This document shows, piece after piece, positions 26,132 through 35,692 of a stretch of 64,000 nucleotides of DNA (positions within the stretch are counted from its first letter, which is position 1; the number at the start of each line of letters is the position of its first letter). This stretch comes from Roseovarius mucosus. GTDB lineage: Bacteria; Pseudomonadota; Alphaproteobacteria; Rhodobacterales; Rhodobacteraceae. The notes beneath the pieces were generated by a model that was given only the letters and a program-made list of their open reading frames with translations, was not told where the DNA came from and ran no database searches. The translations under genes and the position numbers were made by a program. The stretch is from positions 744,001 to 808,000 of the forward strand of contig NZ_CP020474.1 in assembly GCF_002080415.1 (NCBI RefSeq), written 5' to 3'.

Positions 26132-28645
26132 CTATGCGTCGATCAGCGCGGGAATGGTGAACGCATCTGTCTTGACCCCGCGCGCCTTGGCGCTTTGACG
26201 CACCGCCTCTTGCAACCCCGCGCTGCGTTTCAGCAACCGCCGAAACCGCACCTCATCCAGCACCAACAGGGTTGAGGACGAAATCGCCGTCGCAGCGGTG
26301 CGGCGCGGTTTCTGCATCAGGATGGCCATCTGTCCAAACATCTCGCCCCGGCCCAAACGCCATGTCTGCCCCGCAACCGCCAGTTCCACCGCACCCGAAG
26401 CGATAAAGAACACGCGCCGTGCAGGCGAATCTTTGCGCAGGATTACATCGCCCTCGTTGACATACCGCGTCCGCAACGCGCGCGTCAGCTGCCGCAAACT
26501 GCGTTCATCAAGATCGGCAAACAGCGGAAATTGCCGGACCAACTCGGCCTTTTGCACCGCCACATCAAGCTTGGGACGCTGCTCCTCACGCAACCGGCGC
26601 GTGGCGATGTCCTGCATTAGCGACACATGCAATTCCGCCCCGATCAGCCCATCCTCGCGCAACATACCGTATTCGCGCTCTTCCAGCCGCAGCGCGGTGC
26701 GCCGGATGAACCGCCGCTCCAATTCCTCGGCATAACCGGGATATTGCAGCCGCAATCCCTCAAGCGCGGTTTCCACCGCCTCCTGCCGCCGCGTCAGCAA
26801 CTCGTGCAACAGGTCCGCCACCCGCTTGCCATGAATGCGCCGAATGCGCCCATCAATAAACCCGTTCAGGTCGCGCAGGATCAGACGCTGCGACAGCAGC
26901 ACCTCGAACCGGTCCGCCGTCATCAAGGCAAGGGGCCGCGAAATCCGCAGCCGGTTATTCAGCAGCACCGCAAAGCGAAACGCGCGCCCATACCGCAAAC
27001 TGCGCCGCGCTGCGCGCTGATAGCCGGTCCGCCCACCCGAGCGCGCGGCCTCGATCAGCCGGTCGGCTTCGGTCAGGATCTGCTCCGACAGCCGCGCCGA
27101 AATCGCCTGTTCGCGAAACCGCGCCAGAATGGTATCGCGCTCCGCCCCCGCCAAGGCGATCAGCCCCAGCGTGATGCGGTCGCGGTCCTGTATCTCGGCC
27201 CCCTCCTCTGCGGTCTCCACCGCCCGGTCCAGCCGTTCGGCAAAGCGCTTGGCCTCCGAACGCACGGTTTCGCGCGTCAGCTCATAATTCTCGGCGGTGC
27301 GCGCCACATCCGCGCGCACGGTTTGCAGGGCCACGGCAATGACCTGATTGCTCAGCGCCTGATCCAGCGGCGTAAGCCGGTCCAGCCCCAGCCGCCCGAT
27401 CACCCATCTCAAGGTCGTGCCCTGCACCAACAGCGTGAAAAGGGTAAAGCCGGTGGCCAAAATACCCACCAACCGTTTGACCTCGACCGGCACCCTAAAA
27501 CTCTCGGTCACCGCCAGTGCCAGCGCCAGCGTCACCGCCCCACGCAATCCCCCCCAGAGAATCGCGACGCGATAGGGCCGTTCCACCACCGGCGACAGCT
27601 TGAGCAGGCTCAACACTGGCATAAGGCCAAAGAGGATCACCGCCCGCGCCGCCACCGCCGCGGCAATGACCACGATGATCAAAACAAAATCCCCCGCCCG
27701 CACTTCTTCCAGAAGACGCGGTATCAAGAGCGCCGCGAGAATAAAGATAAGCGCCCCTGCCCAATGCGCCAGCAAATCCCAGACCTCGCGCAGGTTGGTC
27801 CAGATAAGCGGCGGCAATCGCGCCGGACCCGTAAGATTAAGCGTGAGACCCGCCGCCACAACGGCGATCACACCTGACGCCCCTATGCTCTGTTCCGCGC
27901 CGATATAGGCCAGATACGGCAACGCCACCGAGACCGAGATCACCGCAAGCTCATAGCGCGCCATCAGCGCCATAAGCCAGACAGCAATGCGCGCCGTGAG
28001 CCAGCCCACCACAGCACCCCCCGCAATCAGCACCGGAAACTGCGCCAAGGCGTCTTGAAAGCTTGGGTCAGGCACCCCCAACATCACAAACGCCATGAAA
28101 AGACCGAAAAGCGCAATGGCCGCCGCGTCATTCAAGAGGCTTTCGCCCTCGATGATCCGTGACAATCGGCGCGGCGCGGAAATCGAGCGGAAAATGCCCA
28201 CCACCGCCGACGGGTCGGTCGTGCTGACAATCGCGCCAATCAGCAGGCACGCCACCAGCGGCAGCGCACTCGCATAGGCCAACGCATAGCCCACCGCCAG
28301 CGTCGCCACCACCACCGCCACCACCGCCAGCACCAGAATGGGCACCCAATCATCCATCATCCGTCGCGGGTTGACCCCGAGCGTGACTTGAAAAAGCAGC
28401 GTGGGTAGAAACACGTAAAGAAACACATTCGACCGGATCGGCAGGCCCAGAATGGCCTCTGCCACCGGGTTGAGCGCATCTGTCAACTCGGTGCGCAGGA
28501 AAAAGATCGCCCCGACCCCGATAAGCATCCCCAGACAGGCGAGGATCACGCTATAGGGCAGCCGCAGGCGCGCGGCCAAAGGGTCAGCCGCAGCAATTAC
28601 CAGAAAGAGCGACGCAATGATCGTCGTGACAAGAACAATATCCAT
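26132..28645 (-). CDS. CPA1-type Na+/H+ antiporter with C-terminal cyclic-nucleotide-binding domain
   Basis: An 837-aa protein. About residues 1-410 form a 12-13-helix cation:proton antiporter, with the ion-site residues in STTDPSAVVGIF and EGESLLNDAAAIALFG and the GGLRGAVTLALALA helix. Residues about 430-690 are a long helical cytoplasmic region. Residues about 700-820 form a cyclic-nucleotide-binding-like domain (YVNEGDVILRKDSPARRVFF, GEMFGQMAILMQKPRRTAA). The domain order suggests pH or salt homeostasis gated by a ligand; the PRRTA segment matches the phosphate-binding cassette pattern. A perfect hairpin sits just ahead of the start codon. Confidence 0.92.
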   Translation of the reverse strand: MDIVLVTTIIASLFLVIAAADPLAARLRLPYSVILACLGMLIGVGAIFFLRTELTDALNPVAEAILGLPIRSNVFLYVFLPTLLFQVTLGVNPRRMMDDWVPILVLAVVAVVVATLAVGYALAYASALPLVACLLIGAIVSTTDPSAVVGIFRSISAPRRLSRIIEGESLLNDAAAIALFGLFMAFVMLGVPDPSFQDALAQFPVLIAGGAVVGWLTARIAVWLMALMARYELAVISVSVALPYLAYIGAEQSIGASGVIAVVAAGLTLNLTGPARLPPLIWTNLREVWDLLAHWAGALIFILAALLIPRLLEEVRAGDFVLIIVVIAAAVAARAVILFGLMPVLSLLKLSPVVERPYRVAILWGGLRGAVTLALALAVTESFRVPVEVKRLVGILATGFTLFTLLVQGTTLRWVIGRLGLDRLTPLDQALSNQVIAVALQTVRADVARTAENYELTRETVRSEAKRFAERLDRAVETAEEGAEIQDRDRITLGLIALAGAERDTILARFREQAISARLSEQILTEADRLIEAARSGGRTGYQRAARRSLRYGRAFRFAVLLNNRLRISRPLALMTADRFEVLLSQRLILRDLNGFIDGRIRRIHGKRVADLLHELLTRRQEAVETALEGLRLQYPGYAEELERRFIRRTALRLEEREYGMLREDGLIGAELHVSLMQDIATRRLREEQRPKLDVAVQKAELVRQFPLFADLDERSLRQLTRALRTRYVNEGDVILRKDSPARRVFFIASGAVELAVAGQTWRLGRGEMFGQMAILMQKPRRTAATAISSSTLLVLDEVRFRRLLKRSAGLQEAVRQSAKARGVKTDAFTIPALIDA

Positions 28646-28648
28646 ATC

Positions 28649-28671
28649 CCTGAAATAGCTGGAATTTCAGG
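28649..28671 (-). promoter_or_regulatory. Hairpin overlapping the antiporter ribosome-binding site
   Basis: Perfect 8-bp arms CCTGAAAT / ATTTCAGG around a 7-nt loop, ending 3 nt before the antiporter ATG (28645). On the minus strand the 3' arm supplies the AGG of the AGGGAT Shine-Dalgarno sequence, so folding would hide it. Confidence 0.5.
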
Positions 28672-28737
28672 AATTGGGAATCGAAGCTTGTCGGGGCTAG
28701 GGCAGGTTTTTGCCGGATCGCGCCGCCCCTGTGCCGA

Positions 28738-29703
28738 TCACGCCACCATGCCACCCGTGAAAAGCATGACCATATAGGCCGCATAAAGCCCCAGCATCAC
28801 CAAACCCCAACCCCGGCCAATCCTGCGCGTGGCAAAAAGCAGCGCAAGCAGCAAGAGCGCCACGCCAAGCATGACCGGCGTGTCGACATCACGAAACCGC
28901 GCACTGACCTCAATAGGCTGGATCACCACGGTCACGCCCAGAATGGCTAGAATGTTAAAGATGTTCGAGCCGATCACATTGCCCAGCACCACATCGGATT
29001 GCCGCCGGATCGCGGCGACAATGGCAGTGGCCAGTTCCGGCAAAGACGTGCCAATCGCCACCAGCGACAGGCCGATCACCGCATCCGGCACGCCATAGAC
29101 CCGCGCGATGTTCACGGCCCCCTCAACCAGCAGGTCCGCACCGAACACCAGCGCCACGATACCGCCCAGTGCCAAAAGCGGCGGCACCCAGCGACGCGCG
29201 GCAACGCCCCCAGCGAACGCCTCCGCCTCATGCTGAAAGGTCTGCGCGCTGCGGTCGCGCCGCTCCAACCAATAGCTGGCGACCAGATAGCCCACCAAAA
29301 CCAGCAGCATGGCGATGCCTTCCATCCGGCTGATTACCGCACCCTGCACCAGCGCAAAGGCGACAAGGCTGACCAATGTCGCCACCAACGCCTCGCGCAC
29401 TGCTGTCCGCGCCCAGCCCATGACCGGCGCGATCACCGCCGCCAAACCAAAGATGAGCAGAATATTGGCGATGTTCGATCCCACCACATTGCCCAAGGCA
29501 ATTTCCGACGCCCCATCCAGAGCAGCTTTGACCGATACCAGCAATTCGGGCGTCGAGGTGCCAAAGCCCACGATCACCAATCCGATCAACAGCTTGGAAA
29601 CGCCCATCCGCTCAGCTATTGCCACCGCGCCCCGTACCAGCGCCTCACCGCCCACAAACAAAAGAACGAGGCCCGCGGCCACGAGAACGAGATCGTGCAA
29701 CAT
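28738..29703 (-). CDS. Calcium/sodium exchanger (CaCA family, YrbG-like)
   Basis: A 321-aa integral membrane protein with the two inverted alpha repeats of Na+/Ca2+ exchangers: GFGTSTPELLVSVKAALDG with GNVVGSNIANILLIFG in the first half, and AIGTSLPELATAIVAAIRR with GNVIGSNIFNILAILG in the second. About ten membrane spans are visible. It exchanges Ca2+ against Na+ or H+ across the inner membrane. The ATG at 29703 (MLHDLVLVAAG) was selected because the preceding 26 residues are not membrane-like. Same strand as the preceding antiporter but separated by 92 bp. Confidence 0.92.
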   Translation of the reverse strand: MLHDLVLVAAGLVLLFVGGEALVRGAVAIAERMGVSKLLIGLVIVGFGTSTPELLVSVKAALDGASEIALGNVVGSNIANILLIFGLAAVIAPVMGWARTAVREALVATLVSLVAFALVQGAVISRMEGIAMLLVLVGYLVASYWLERRDRSAQTFQHEAEAFAGGVAARRWVPPLLALGGIVALVFGADLLVEGAVNIARVYGVPDAVIGLSLVAIGTSLPELATAIVAAIRRQSDVVLGNVIGSNIFNILAILGVTVVIQPIEVSARFRDVDTPVMLGVALLLLALLFATRRIGRGWGLVMLGLYAAYMVMLFTGGMVA

Positions 29704-29904
29704 CTGGAATCCTGACTTGCCTTGTTCATCCCGGCGCCTGCCCGGACACAACGTGGGGGCACCTAAGGGTCCACAGACCAAAAGAGAAGGGGTGGCGCAA
29801 AATTTCGATGTTTATTCGTCATCATTCGCGACTAGACAGAGAGCAGCGATTGAATTCGGCCGCGCGGCATCCGATATGTCGCCCGGAACTGTGAGAGGCG
29901 CAGA

Positions 29905-30525
29905 ATGACAGGCAAAAAAGCCAAGCGGAAACGACCCTCGCTGTCGCTTCCGATCCTGCGAACCTCGCGCGCCCAGCATCGCGCCGGAACCCTGACCTTG
30001 GGCACGCTCCTCACCGCCTTGGGCGAAACCTCTTTTGGTTGGGCTATTGTAGTGTTTTCGCTGGTGACACTCCTGCCCCTGCCCCCCGGCACAACGCTTT
30101 TGACGGCTTTGCCTTTGCTGGTTACATCCGGCCAGATGGCTTTGGGGTATCCGCATGTCCGCCTGCCCGCGCGGCTTGCGGGGTTGCGAATCGACCAAGA
30201 CCGCTTGCGTCGCGGCGTACTGCGCCTACGCCCTGTAACGCGGCGGCTAGAGCGTATCCTGAGGCCGCGCTACATCACGCTTTTTGCGCGCCGCAACGAG
30301 CGTCCACTCGGTCTTGTGCTCTTCGTGATCGCCTTCGCACTCTTCTTGCCAGTGCCGCTCAGCGGCTGGTTCCCGGCGGTCTCGCTCTTCACCGTGGGCG
30401 TGGGCATTGTCGAACGTGACGGGCTCGTGACCTTCGTCGGCCTCATACTTGGGGCTCTCTCGGTCCTGCTGACTGTCGCCATCATTCTGTCTCTCGCAGC
30501 AGGGGCTGACGCGCTCCTGCACTAA
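29905..30525 (+). CDS. exoD: ExoD family protein (exopolysaccharide synthesis)
   Basis: A 206-aa membrane protein of the ExoD family, first found through Rhizobium mutants with altered exopolysaccharide and alkaline sensitivity. It has a basic N-terminus, the family segment LTLGTLLTALGETSFGWAIV, a hydrophobic pair of helices with PLPPGTTLLTALPLL, and a second membrane region containing LPVPLSGWFPA. The mechanism is unknown for the whole family. It converges on hypE with a 20-bp gap. The neighbouring cation exchangers make an ion- or pH-related role conceivable. Confidence 0.87.
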   Translation: MTGKKAKRKRPSLSLPILRTSRAQHRAGTLTLGTLLTALGETSFGWAIVVFSLVTLLPLPPGTTLLTALPLLVTSGQMALGYPHVRLPARLAGLRIDQDRLRRGVLRLRPVTRRLERILRPRYITLFARRNERPLGLVLFVIAFALFLPVPLSGWFPAVSLFTVGVGIVERDGLVTFVGLILGALSVLLTVAIILSLAAGADALLH

Positions 30526-30545
30526 GCGCGCAAACGTCCCCTATC

Positions 30546-31568
30546 TCAGCAGATCCGCGGCAATTGCTCGCCCACCAGCATGTCAACAATCCGCGCACCG
30601 CCAAAAAGCGTGCGCATCGTGACCTGACCGGCGCGCCCCGACAACACCCGCCCAATCGCCACCGCGCCGACACCTTCGGGGCGCGCGCGCATCGCAGTCA
30701 GCGCCGCCTCAGCTTCCGCCTCAGGCACCACCAAAACCATCCGCCCCTCATTCGCAAGGTAGAGCGGTTCAAGCCCGAGGATCTCGCAAATCCCCCGGAC
30801 TTCTGGTCGCAACGGCAATACCGCCTCGTCAATCTCAATCGCCAGCCCCGCCGCCGCCGCCATCTCATTGAGCACCGAGGCCACACCGCCCCGCGTCGCA
30901 TCGCGCGCCGCACGTGTGCCCGGTGCCGCCGCCAGCACCGCCTCCATCAGATGCCCCAATCCCTGACAATCCGAAACCAGATCCACCGACAGCGCCATAT
31001 CCCCCCGCGCCGCCAAAATCGCCGCGCCGTGATCGCCCAGCACGCCATTGACCAGCACCACATCGCCCGCCCGGATATGCCCAGCCTGCAAATTCCGCCC
31101 CGGCGGGATCACCCCAACACCCGCAGTGGTCACAAAAAGCTTGTCCGCCATGCCGCGCCCTACCACCTTGGTGTCCCCGGTCACAATCCGCACCCCCGCC
31201 GCCTCTGCCTCCGCCTGCATCGAACCCACGATCCGCCGCAAGAGCGCCACTTCGGTTCCCTCTTCGATGATGAATGCCGCCGACAGCCAGAGTGGCCGCG
31301 CGCCCCCTACCACCAGATCATTGACCGTGCCACAGACCGCAATCGTGCCGATATCGCCCCCCGGAAACTCGACCGGATCGACGACGAAACTGTCGGTGGT
31401 GAACGCCAGCCGCGCCCCCGGCTCTTGCAAGGCAGCATCCATCAGCCGCGCCTGATCCTCCATCATCTCGGGCGCAAAAACCGATGTGAACACCTCTTCG
31501 ATCAGATCCCGCATCGCCGTGCCGCCGCCGCCATGGGCCAGCGTGACCCGCGTATCCCTCAAACTCAT
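30546..31568 (-). CDS. hypE: Hydrogenase maturation protein HypE
   Basis: Dehydrates the carbamoyl group that HypF transfers to its C-terminal Cys, producing the thiocyanate that becomes the CN ligands of the NiFe site; 340 aa. It ends in the required PRIC motif with a free C-terminal Cys. The N-terminal AHGGGGTAMRDLIEEVF is the PurM-like ATP-binding signature, and TGDTKVVGRG matches the family. I start it at ATG 31568, just after the repeat at 31569-31626, with GGAAAGATGACAGC upstream. Last gene of the hyp block. Confidence 0.97.
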   Translation of the reverse strand: MSLRDTRVTLAHGGGGTAMRDLIEEVFTSVFAPEMMEDQARLMDAALQEPGARLAFTTDSFVVDPVEFPGGDIGTIAVCGTVNDLVVGGARPLWLSAAFIIEEGTEVALLRRIVGSMQAEAEAAGVRIVTGDTKVVGRGMADKLFVTTAGVGVIPPGRNLQAGHIRAGDVVLVNGVLGDHGAAILAARGDMALSVDLVSDCQGLGHLMEAVLAAAPGTRAARDATRGGVASVLNEMAAAAGLAIEIDEAVLPLRPEVRGICEILGLEPLYLANEGRMVLVVPEAEAEAALTAMRARPEGVGAVAIGRVLSGRAGQVTMRTLFGGARIVDMLVGEQLPRIC

Positions 31569-31626
31569 GCTGTCATCTTTCCAAAAATACTCAGGGAGAG
31601 CGCCAAAGGCGCAGGGGCAGCGCCCC
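31569..31626 (-). repeat. Short intergenic repeat between hypD and hypE (family 2)
   Basis: On the minus strand, hairpins GGGGGCGCTGCCCC and CGCC-TTT-GGCG are followed by TTTTTGGAAAGATGACAGC directly before the hypE ATG. The final segment recurs at 60561-60582 with one change, and in degenerate form with a similar GGGGGC hairpin at 46031-46104. Confidence 0.6.
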
Positions 31627-32769
31627 CTATCCCGCCCGCTCCACAGCCCGCGCACCGCCATACTGATAATAGGCGGCACAGGCCCCTTCCGAGCTGACCA
31701 TCAGCGCGCCAAGCGGCATCTCTGGCGTGCAGCCGCGCCCAAACTGTGGGCACTCCACCGGCTTGATCCGCCCCGTCATCACCGCCCCACAGGCGCAGCC
31801 CTCGGGCTCTGGCACAGTGCGGCGCTCGGCCCCATAGCCCACGCCAAACTTCACCTCTGCGTCATAGGCAGCATAGGCCGGGCGGATACGCAGCCCGCTT
31901 GCGTCAATCTCGCCCAATCCCCGCCACTCGAACGAGGGGCGCGGCTCGTAGACATCGGCAATCGCCGCAAGGCTTACCGGATTGCCATGTTCCGGCACCA
32001 CGCGGGCGTATTGGTTTTCCACCTCCGCCCGCCCGTCGCGGATCTGTTCCAGCACCATCAGCACCGATTGCAGCAGGTCCAGTGGCTCGAACCCCGCCAC
32101 CACGATGGGCTTGCCATAGTCGCGGGCAATGAAATCATAAGGATGGATGCCGATCACCATCGACACATGCCCCGGCCCGACAAACCCATCCAGCCGCATA
32201 TACGGGTCATCGAGCAGCGCCTTGATGGGGGGCGGCACGGTGATGTGATTGCAAAACACACTGAAATTCGCCAACCCCTCACGCGCCGCCGCTTGGATTG
32301 ACAGCGCCGTTGACGGCGTGGTGGTCTCAAACCCCAGACCAAAGAAAACAACCTCGCGCTCGGGGTTGCGCCGCGCAATTTCCAACGCATCCAGCGGCGA
32401 ATAGACCATGCGGATATCCGCCCCCTCGGCCTTGGCCTGAAGCAGGCTCTTGGCGCTGCCCGGCACGCGCATCGCATCGCCAAAGGTGGTAAAGATCACG
32501 CGCGGATCTTCGGCCAGTGCCACACATTCATCCACTCGCGCCATCGGCAGCACACAGACCGGACAGCCGGGGCCATGGATGAAATCCAAACCCTCCGGCA
32601 CCAACTTGTCGAGACCGTAGCGAAAGATCGCATGGGTATGCCCGCCACAAACCTCCATGATGCGCGTGGGGTTTTCCGCGGTCGCGCCAATCTCGTCCGT
32701 CACAGCGGCAATCCGCGCCAAAAGCGCCTGCGCCGCCTTGGGGTCGCGGAATTCATCTGCGTATTTCAT
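31627..32769 (-). CDS. hypD: Hydrogenase maturation protein HypD
   Basis: The [4Fe-4S] protein that, with HypC, forms the scaffold on which the Fe(CN)2CO unit is assembled; 380 aa. Motifs are EVCGGHTHAIFRYGL, HGPGCPVCVLP, GFETTTPSTALS and the C-terminal cluster cysteines in CACGAVMTGRIKPVECPQFG. The start is 2 bp after the hypC stop. All conserved cysteines I would expect are present. Confidence 0.97.
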   Translation of the reverse strand: MKYADEFRDPKAAQALLARIAAVTDEIGATAENPTRIMEVCGGHTHAIFRYGLDKLVPEGLDFIHGPGCPVCVLPMARVDECVALAEDPRVIFTTFGDAMRVPGSAKSLLQAKAEGADIRMVYSPLDALEIARRNPEREVVFFGLGFETTTPSTALSIQAAAREGLANFSVFCNHITVPPPIKALLDDPYMRLDGFVGPGHVSMVIGIHPYDFIARDYGKPIVVAGFEPLDLLQSVLMVLEQIRDGRAEVENQYARVVPEHGNPVSLAAIADVYEPRPSFEWRGLGEIDASGLRIRPAYAAYDAEVKFGVGYGAERRTVPEPEGCACGAVMTGRIKPVECPQFGRGCTPEMPLGALMVSSEGACAAYYQYGGARAVERAG

Positions 32770-32771
32770 AC

Positions 32772-33056
32772 CTACCCCTCCAGTGCCGCGTCGCCCGCCG
32801 CCATGGCCTCCAGCGTTTCCTGTGCTTCGCCCAAGCCTCGCAACGCCTCCAGCGTCTTGGCCGCCTCGTCGGCGTCAATCACCGCCATGGCAAAGCCCAC
32901 ATGGATCAGCGCCCATTGCCCCACAAGATCGTCAAGCGGCCCCTGCGCAATACAGGCCACATTGACCGCGCGCCGCACACCCGAGACCTCGGCCATGGCC
33001 ATCATGCGGGCGGCATCGGTAACGGCAATGATCTGACCGGGTATTCCCAGACACAT
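32772..33056 (-). CDS. hypC: Hydrogenase maturation chaperone HypC
   Basis: A 94-aa HypC/HupF family chaperone with the obligatory N-terminal MCLGIPGQI; Cys2 binds the iron precursor and the large subunit. It carries the Fe(CN)2CO group from HypD to HupL. A second family member, HupF, lies at 38563-38883. Flanked by hupR (3-bp gap) and hypD (2-bp gap). Confidence 0.96.
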   Translation of the reverse strand: MCLGIPGQIIAVTDAARMMAMAEVSGVRRAVNVACIAQGPLDDLVGQWALIHVGFAMAVIDADEAAKTLEALRGLGEAQETLEAMAAGDAALEG

Positions 33057-33059
33057 GGC

Positions 33060-34532
33060 TCACTCCTCCTCTGATTGGGGCACTTTGCCCGGTTCCTCGA
33101 TGCCATAACGCTCGATCTTGGCGCGCAGGCCCACCCGGCTCAGATCCAGTTCCTGCGCCGCGCGGCTCTTGTTCCATTTCAGCCGCGTCAGGGTCTCGCG
33201 CAGAATGCGCGCCTCGACCTCGTCCACCCGGTCTTTCAGCGTGCCGCGCCCTGTCAACACCGCCCCCAAGGCCAGATCAGGCTGCGTGCCGGGCGCCGCC
33301 TGCAGGATATGCCGCGAGATCAGTTCTGGCCCCAGCACGCTATCTTGCGAAAAGATCAACATGCGCGTGACCTCGTTTTCCAACTCGCGCAGGTTTCCGG
33401 GCCAGTCATAGCCCGCCAGAAACCGGGTCGCATCCTCTGACAGACCATGCACCGGCTTGCCATGCGCCGCCGCCGCGTCAAACAATAGCGTTTGCGCCAA
33501 AAGCCCGATATCGCCGCGCCGCTCGCGCAGCGGCGGCATCTCCAGCACCGCCCGCGCCAGGGCATAATACAGATCCGCGCGAAATCGCCCCTCGGCCACC
33601 GCGATACGCAAATCGCAGTCTGCACCCCCCAGCAGCCGCAGATCAACGCGGCTCACCTCATGGCTGCCCGCCGGGCGAAACGCCCCATCCCGCGCCACCC
33701 GCAACAGCGCCAGTTGCATCCTCGGGCTCAGCCCCGCCAGACCATTAAGGAACAGCGTGCCCCGATCCGCCTTTTGCACCAGCCCCACCTTGCCGGTCTG
33801 AAGCCCCGCAATCGCACCCCGCCTTGCGCCGAACAGCTCCAACTCCAGAATATCGTCCTCAACCCCGGTGCAGTCGATTTCCTGAAACGGTCGGTCCGCG
33901 CGCAACGACCCATAGTGCATCGCCCGCGCCAGCGCCGCCTTGCCGGTGCCCGCCTCGCCGGTGATCAACACCGGCACATCGAAACTCGCGTATTGCCGGG
34001 CCTGCGCGATCACAGCGTTGAGGGGTGAATTTGGCGCGCGCAGCACCTTTTCAAATCCCAGCCCCTCGCGCAGCGCCCGGCGCTGCTGCCCAAGCTTGCT
34101 TTCGACAGTGCGCGCCAGATAGCGCATTTCCAGCGACATCCGCTCATGCTCGCGGCTCAGACGAAAAAGGTCGGCGGCATTCTTGGCGGTCATCAACAGG
34201 TGATCGGGATGCCAAGGCTTGGTGACAAACTGATAAATCCCCGCCTCATTGATCGCCGCGATCATGTCATTCGTTTCGGTGAACCCGGTGATGATGATGC
34301 GCACCGTTTCAGGCCAGCGGTCGCGCATGTCGGTCAGAAACGCCACACCCGAGCGTCCGGGCATACGCTGATCGCAGAAAATCACCTGCACGTCATGCTC
34401 GGCCATCAACCGCGCCGCCTCGTCCGCGTCCGAGGCCGTCAGACAATCGAACTCATCCTCCAACGCCATCCGCATGGCATTCAGGGAATGCGCCTCGTCA
34501 TCGACCAGCAGAAGGGTGGGCAGGGTCGTCAT
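33060..34532 (-). CDS. hupR: Hydrogenase response regulator HupR, with degenerate AAA+ motifs
   Basis: A 490-aa NtrC-type regulator controlling hupSL. Receiver domain: Asp10/Asp11 pair, phosphoacceptor Asp54, Lys105. The central AAA+ domain keeps Walker A (GEAGTGKA, 192-199). The sigma-54 contact loop is GAIAGL rather than GAFTGA (239-244), and the Walker B acidic pair is replaced by Asn-Gly in GTLFLNGL (258-265). The C-terminus carries a Fis-type helix-turn-helix ([20 protein letters not shown]). These losses fit a regulator that does not use sigma-54, as reported for R. capsulatus HupR, which activates with sigma-70. It is embedded between hypB and hypC with 3-bp gaps, as in R. capsulatus. 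Confidence 0.95.
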   Translation of the reverse strand: MTTLPTLLLVDDEAHSLNAMRMALEDEFDCLTASDADEAARLMAEHDVQVIFCDQRMPGRSGVAFLTDMRDRWPETVRIIITGFTETNDMIAAINEAGIYQFVTKPWHPDHLLMTAKNAADLFRLSREHERMSLEMRYLARTVESKLGQQRRALREGLGFEKVLRAPNSPLNAVIAQARQYASFDVPVLITGEAGTGKAALARAMHYGSLRADRPFQEIDCTGVEDDILELELFGARRGAIAGLQTGKVGLVQKADRGTLFLNGLAGLSPRMQLALLRVARDGAFRPAGSHEVSRVDLRLLGGADCDLRIAVAEGRFRADLYYALARAVLEMPPLRERRGDIGLLAQTLLFDAAAAHGKPVHGLSEDATRFLAGYDWPGNLRELENEVTRMLIFSQDSVLGPELISRHILQAAPGTQPDLALGAVLTGRGTLKDRVDEVEARILRETLTRLKWNKSRAAQELDLSRVGLRAKIERYGIEEPGKVPQSEEE

Positions 34533-34535
34533 CCC

Positions 34536-35351
34536 TCACTCCGCCGCCGCGCGGGCCGCTTTGCGCGCCAGCGCGCCTTGCAACCAGCCCAGCCAGCTTT
34601 GCATCCCCTCGCCCGTGTGCGCCGAGATGCGGATCACCTCCAGCCCCGGATTGACGCGGCGCAGATTGGCCTCATAGAGATCGAGATCGACATCGCAATA
34701 GGGCGCAAGATCAACCTTGTTCAGCAAGGCCAGCCGTGAGGCGGTGAACATATCGGGATATTTCAACGGCTTGTCCTCGCCCTCGGTCACACTCAGGATT
34801 GCCACCTTGCAATCCTCGCCCAGATCGAACGCAGCGGGGCAAACCAGATTGCCGACATTCTCGATAAAAAGCAGCGAGGCGGGCGCAAGATCCAGATGCT
34901 CCATCGCATGCCCCACCATATGCCCATCCAGATGACAGCCCTTGCCCGTATTGACCTGCACGGCCTGCGCCCCGGTGGCACGAATGCGGTCGGCATCATT
35001 GGCGGTCTGCTGATCGCCCTCGATCACCGCCAAGGGCTGCGCGCCCAAGGCCTCGATCGTCTTGCACAAAACGGTGGTCTTGCCCGATCCCGGTGACGAC
35101 ACAAGATTGATCGCAAAGGCCCCCAATGCTGCCAGCCGCGCCCGGTTGGCGGCGGCATAACGGTCATTCTTGGCCAGAATATCGGTCTCGATTTCGATCA
35201 GCCGCGCCTGAGACATCCCCGCCACCTCAACCCCCGCCGGACCATGGCCGAAATGCAAATCGCCATGACCATGATGATGGGGGGCATTGTGGTGATGATC
35301 ATGCCCCTGCCCTTCGACCGTTCCCGTTCCACATCCGCAAACCGTGCACAT
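34536..35351 (-). CDS. hypB: Hydrogenase nickel incorporation GTPase HypB
   Basis: A GTPase that, with HypA, delivers Ni2+ to the large-subunit precursor; 271 aa. The N-terminus [10 protein letters not shown] holds the high-affinity Ni site. It is followed by a His-rich stretch (about residues 17-35, ten or more His) that may store nickel. GTPase motifs are SSPGSGKTT (P-loop), [22 protein letters not shown] and NKVDLAPY. The start codon shares one base with the hypA stop (TGATG), so the two genes are translationally coupled. Confidence 0.97.
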   Translation of the reverse strand: MCTVCGCGTGTVEGQGHDHHHNAPHHHGHGDLHFGHGPAGVEVAGMSQARLIEIETDILAKNDRYAAANRARLAALGAFAINLVSSPGSGKTTVLCKTIEALGAQPLAVIEGDQQTANDADRIRATGAQAVQVNTGKGCHLDGHMVGHAMEHLDLAPASLLFIENVGNLVCPAAFDLGEDCKVAILSVTEGEDKPLKYPDMFTASRLALLNKVDLAPYCDVDLDLYEANLRRVNPGLEVIRISAHTGEGMQSWLGWLQGALARKAARAAAE

Positions 35352-35692
35352 CAGATCACCTCCATATCCTTGATCCGCATTTCTTCCCCCGCCACCGGCA
35401 TCAGCCGCCCGCCGCCACAGTCCGGACAGGGCGAAAGCCGCTCGGCAATCTCGACCTCGATCATGCAGTCGTAGCACAGCGCCCGACCGACCAAGTCGAT
35501 CATCTCGAGCCGCGCCCCCTCGGCCACGCTGCCGCGCATCACCACGTCAAAGGCAAATTCCAGCGCCGGTTTCTCGACACAGGCAAAGCGCCCGATTTCG
35601 ACCCGCAGCACCTTGACCTGTGCAAAGGCATGCACCCGCGCCTGATCCTCGATCACCCGGCGCATGCCCTCAACCAGCGACATCTCATGCAT
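35351..35692 (-). CDS. hypA: Hydrogenase nickel/zinc chaperone HypA
   Basis: A 113-aa metallochaperone. The N-terminal MHEMSLVEG contains the Ni ligands (usually MHExS). The zinc site is the paired CxxC motif, CYDC and CPDC about 16 residues apart. It acts with HypB in nickel insertion. Its start overlaps the hupK stop by 8 bp. An upstream in-frame extension lies inside hupK and is rejected. Confidence 0.96.
   Translation of the reverse strand: MHEMSLVEGMRRVIEDQARVHAFAQVKVLRVEIGRFACVEKPALEFAFDVVMRGSVAEGARLEMIDLVGRALCYDCMIEVEIAERLSPCPDCGGGRLMPVAGEEMRIKDMEVI

Noticed and set aside
28738..29904. yybP-ykoY-type riboswitch upstream of the Ca2+/Na+ exchanger
   Set aside because: The 200-bp leader has some GC-rich pairing, but I could not find the conserved core sequences of that riboswitch.
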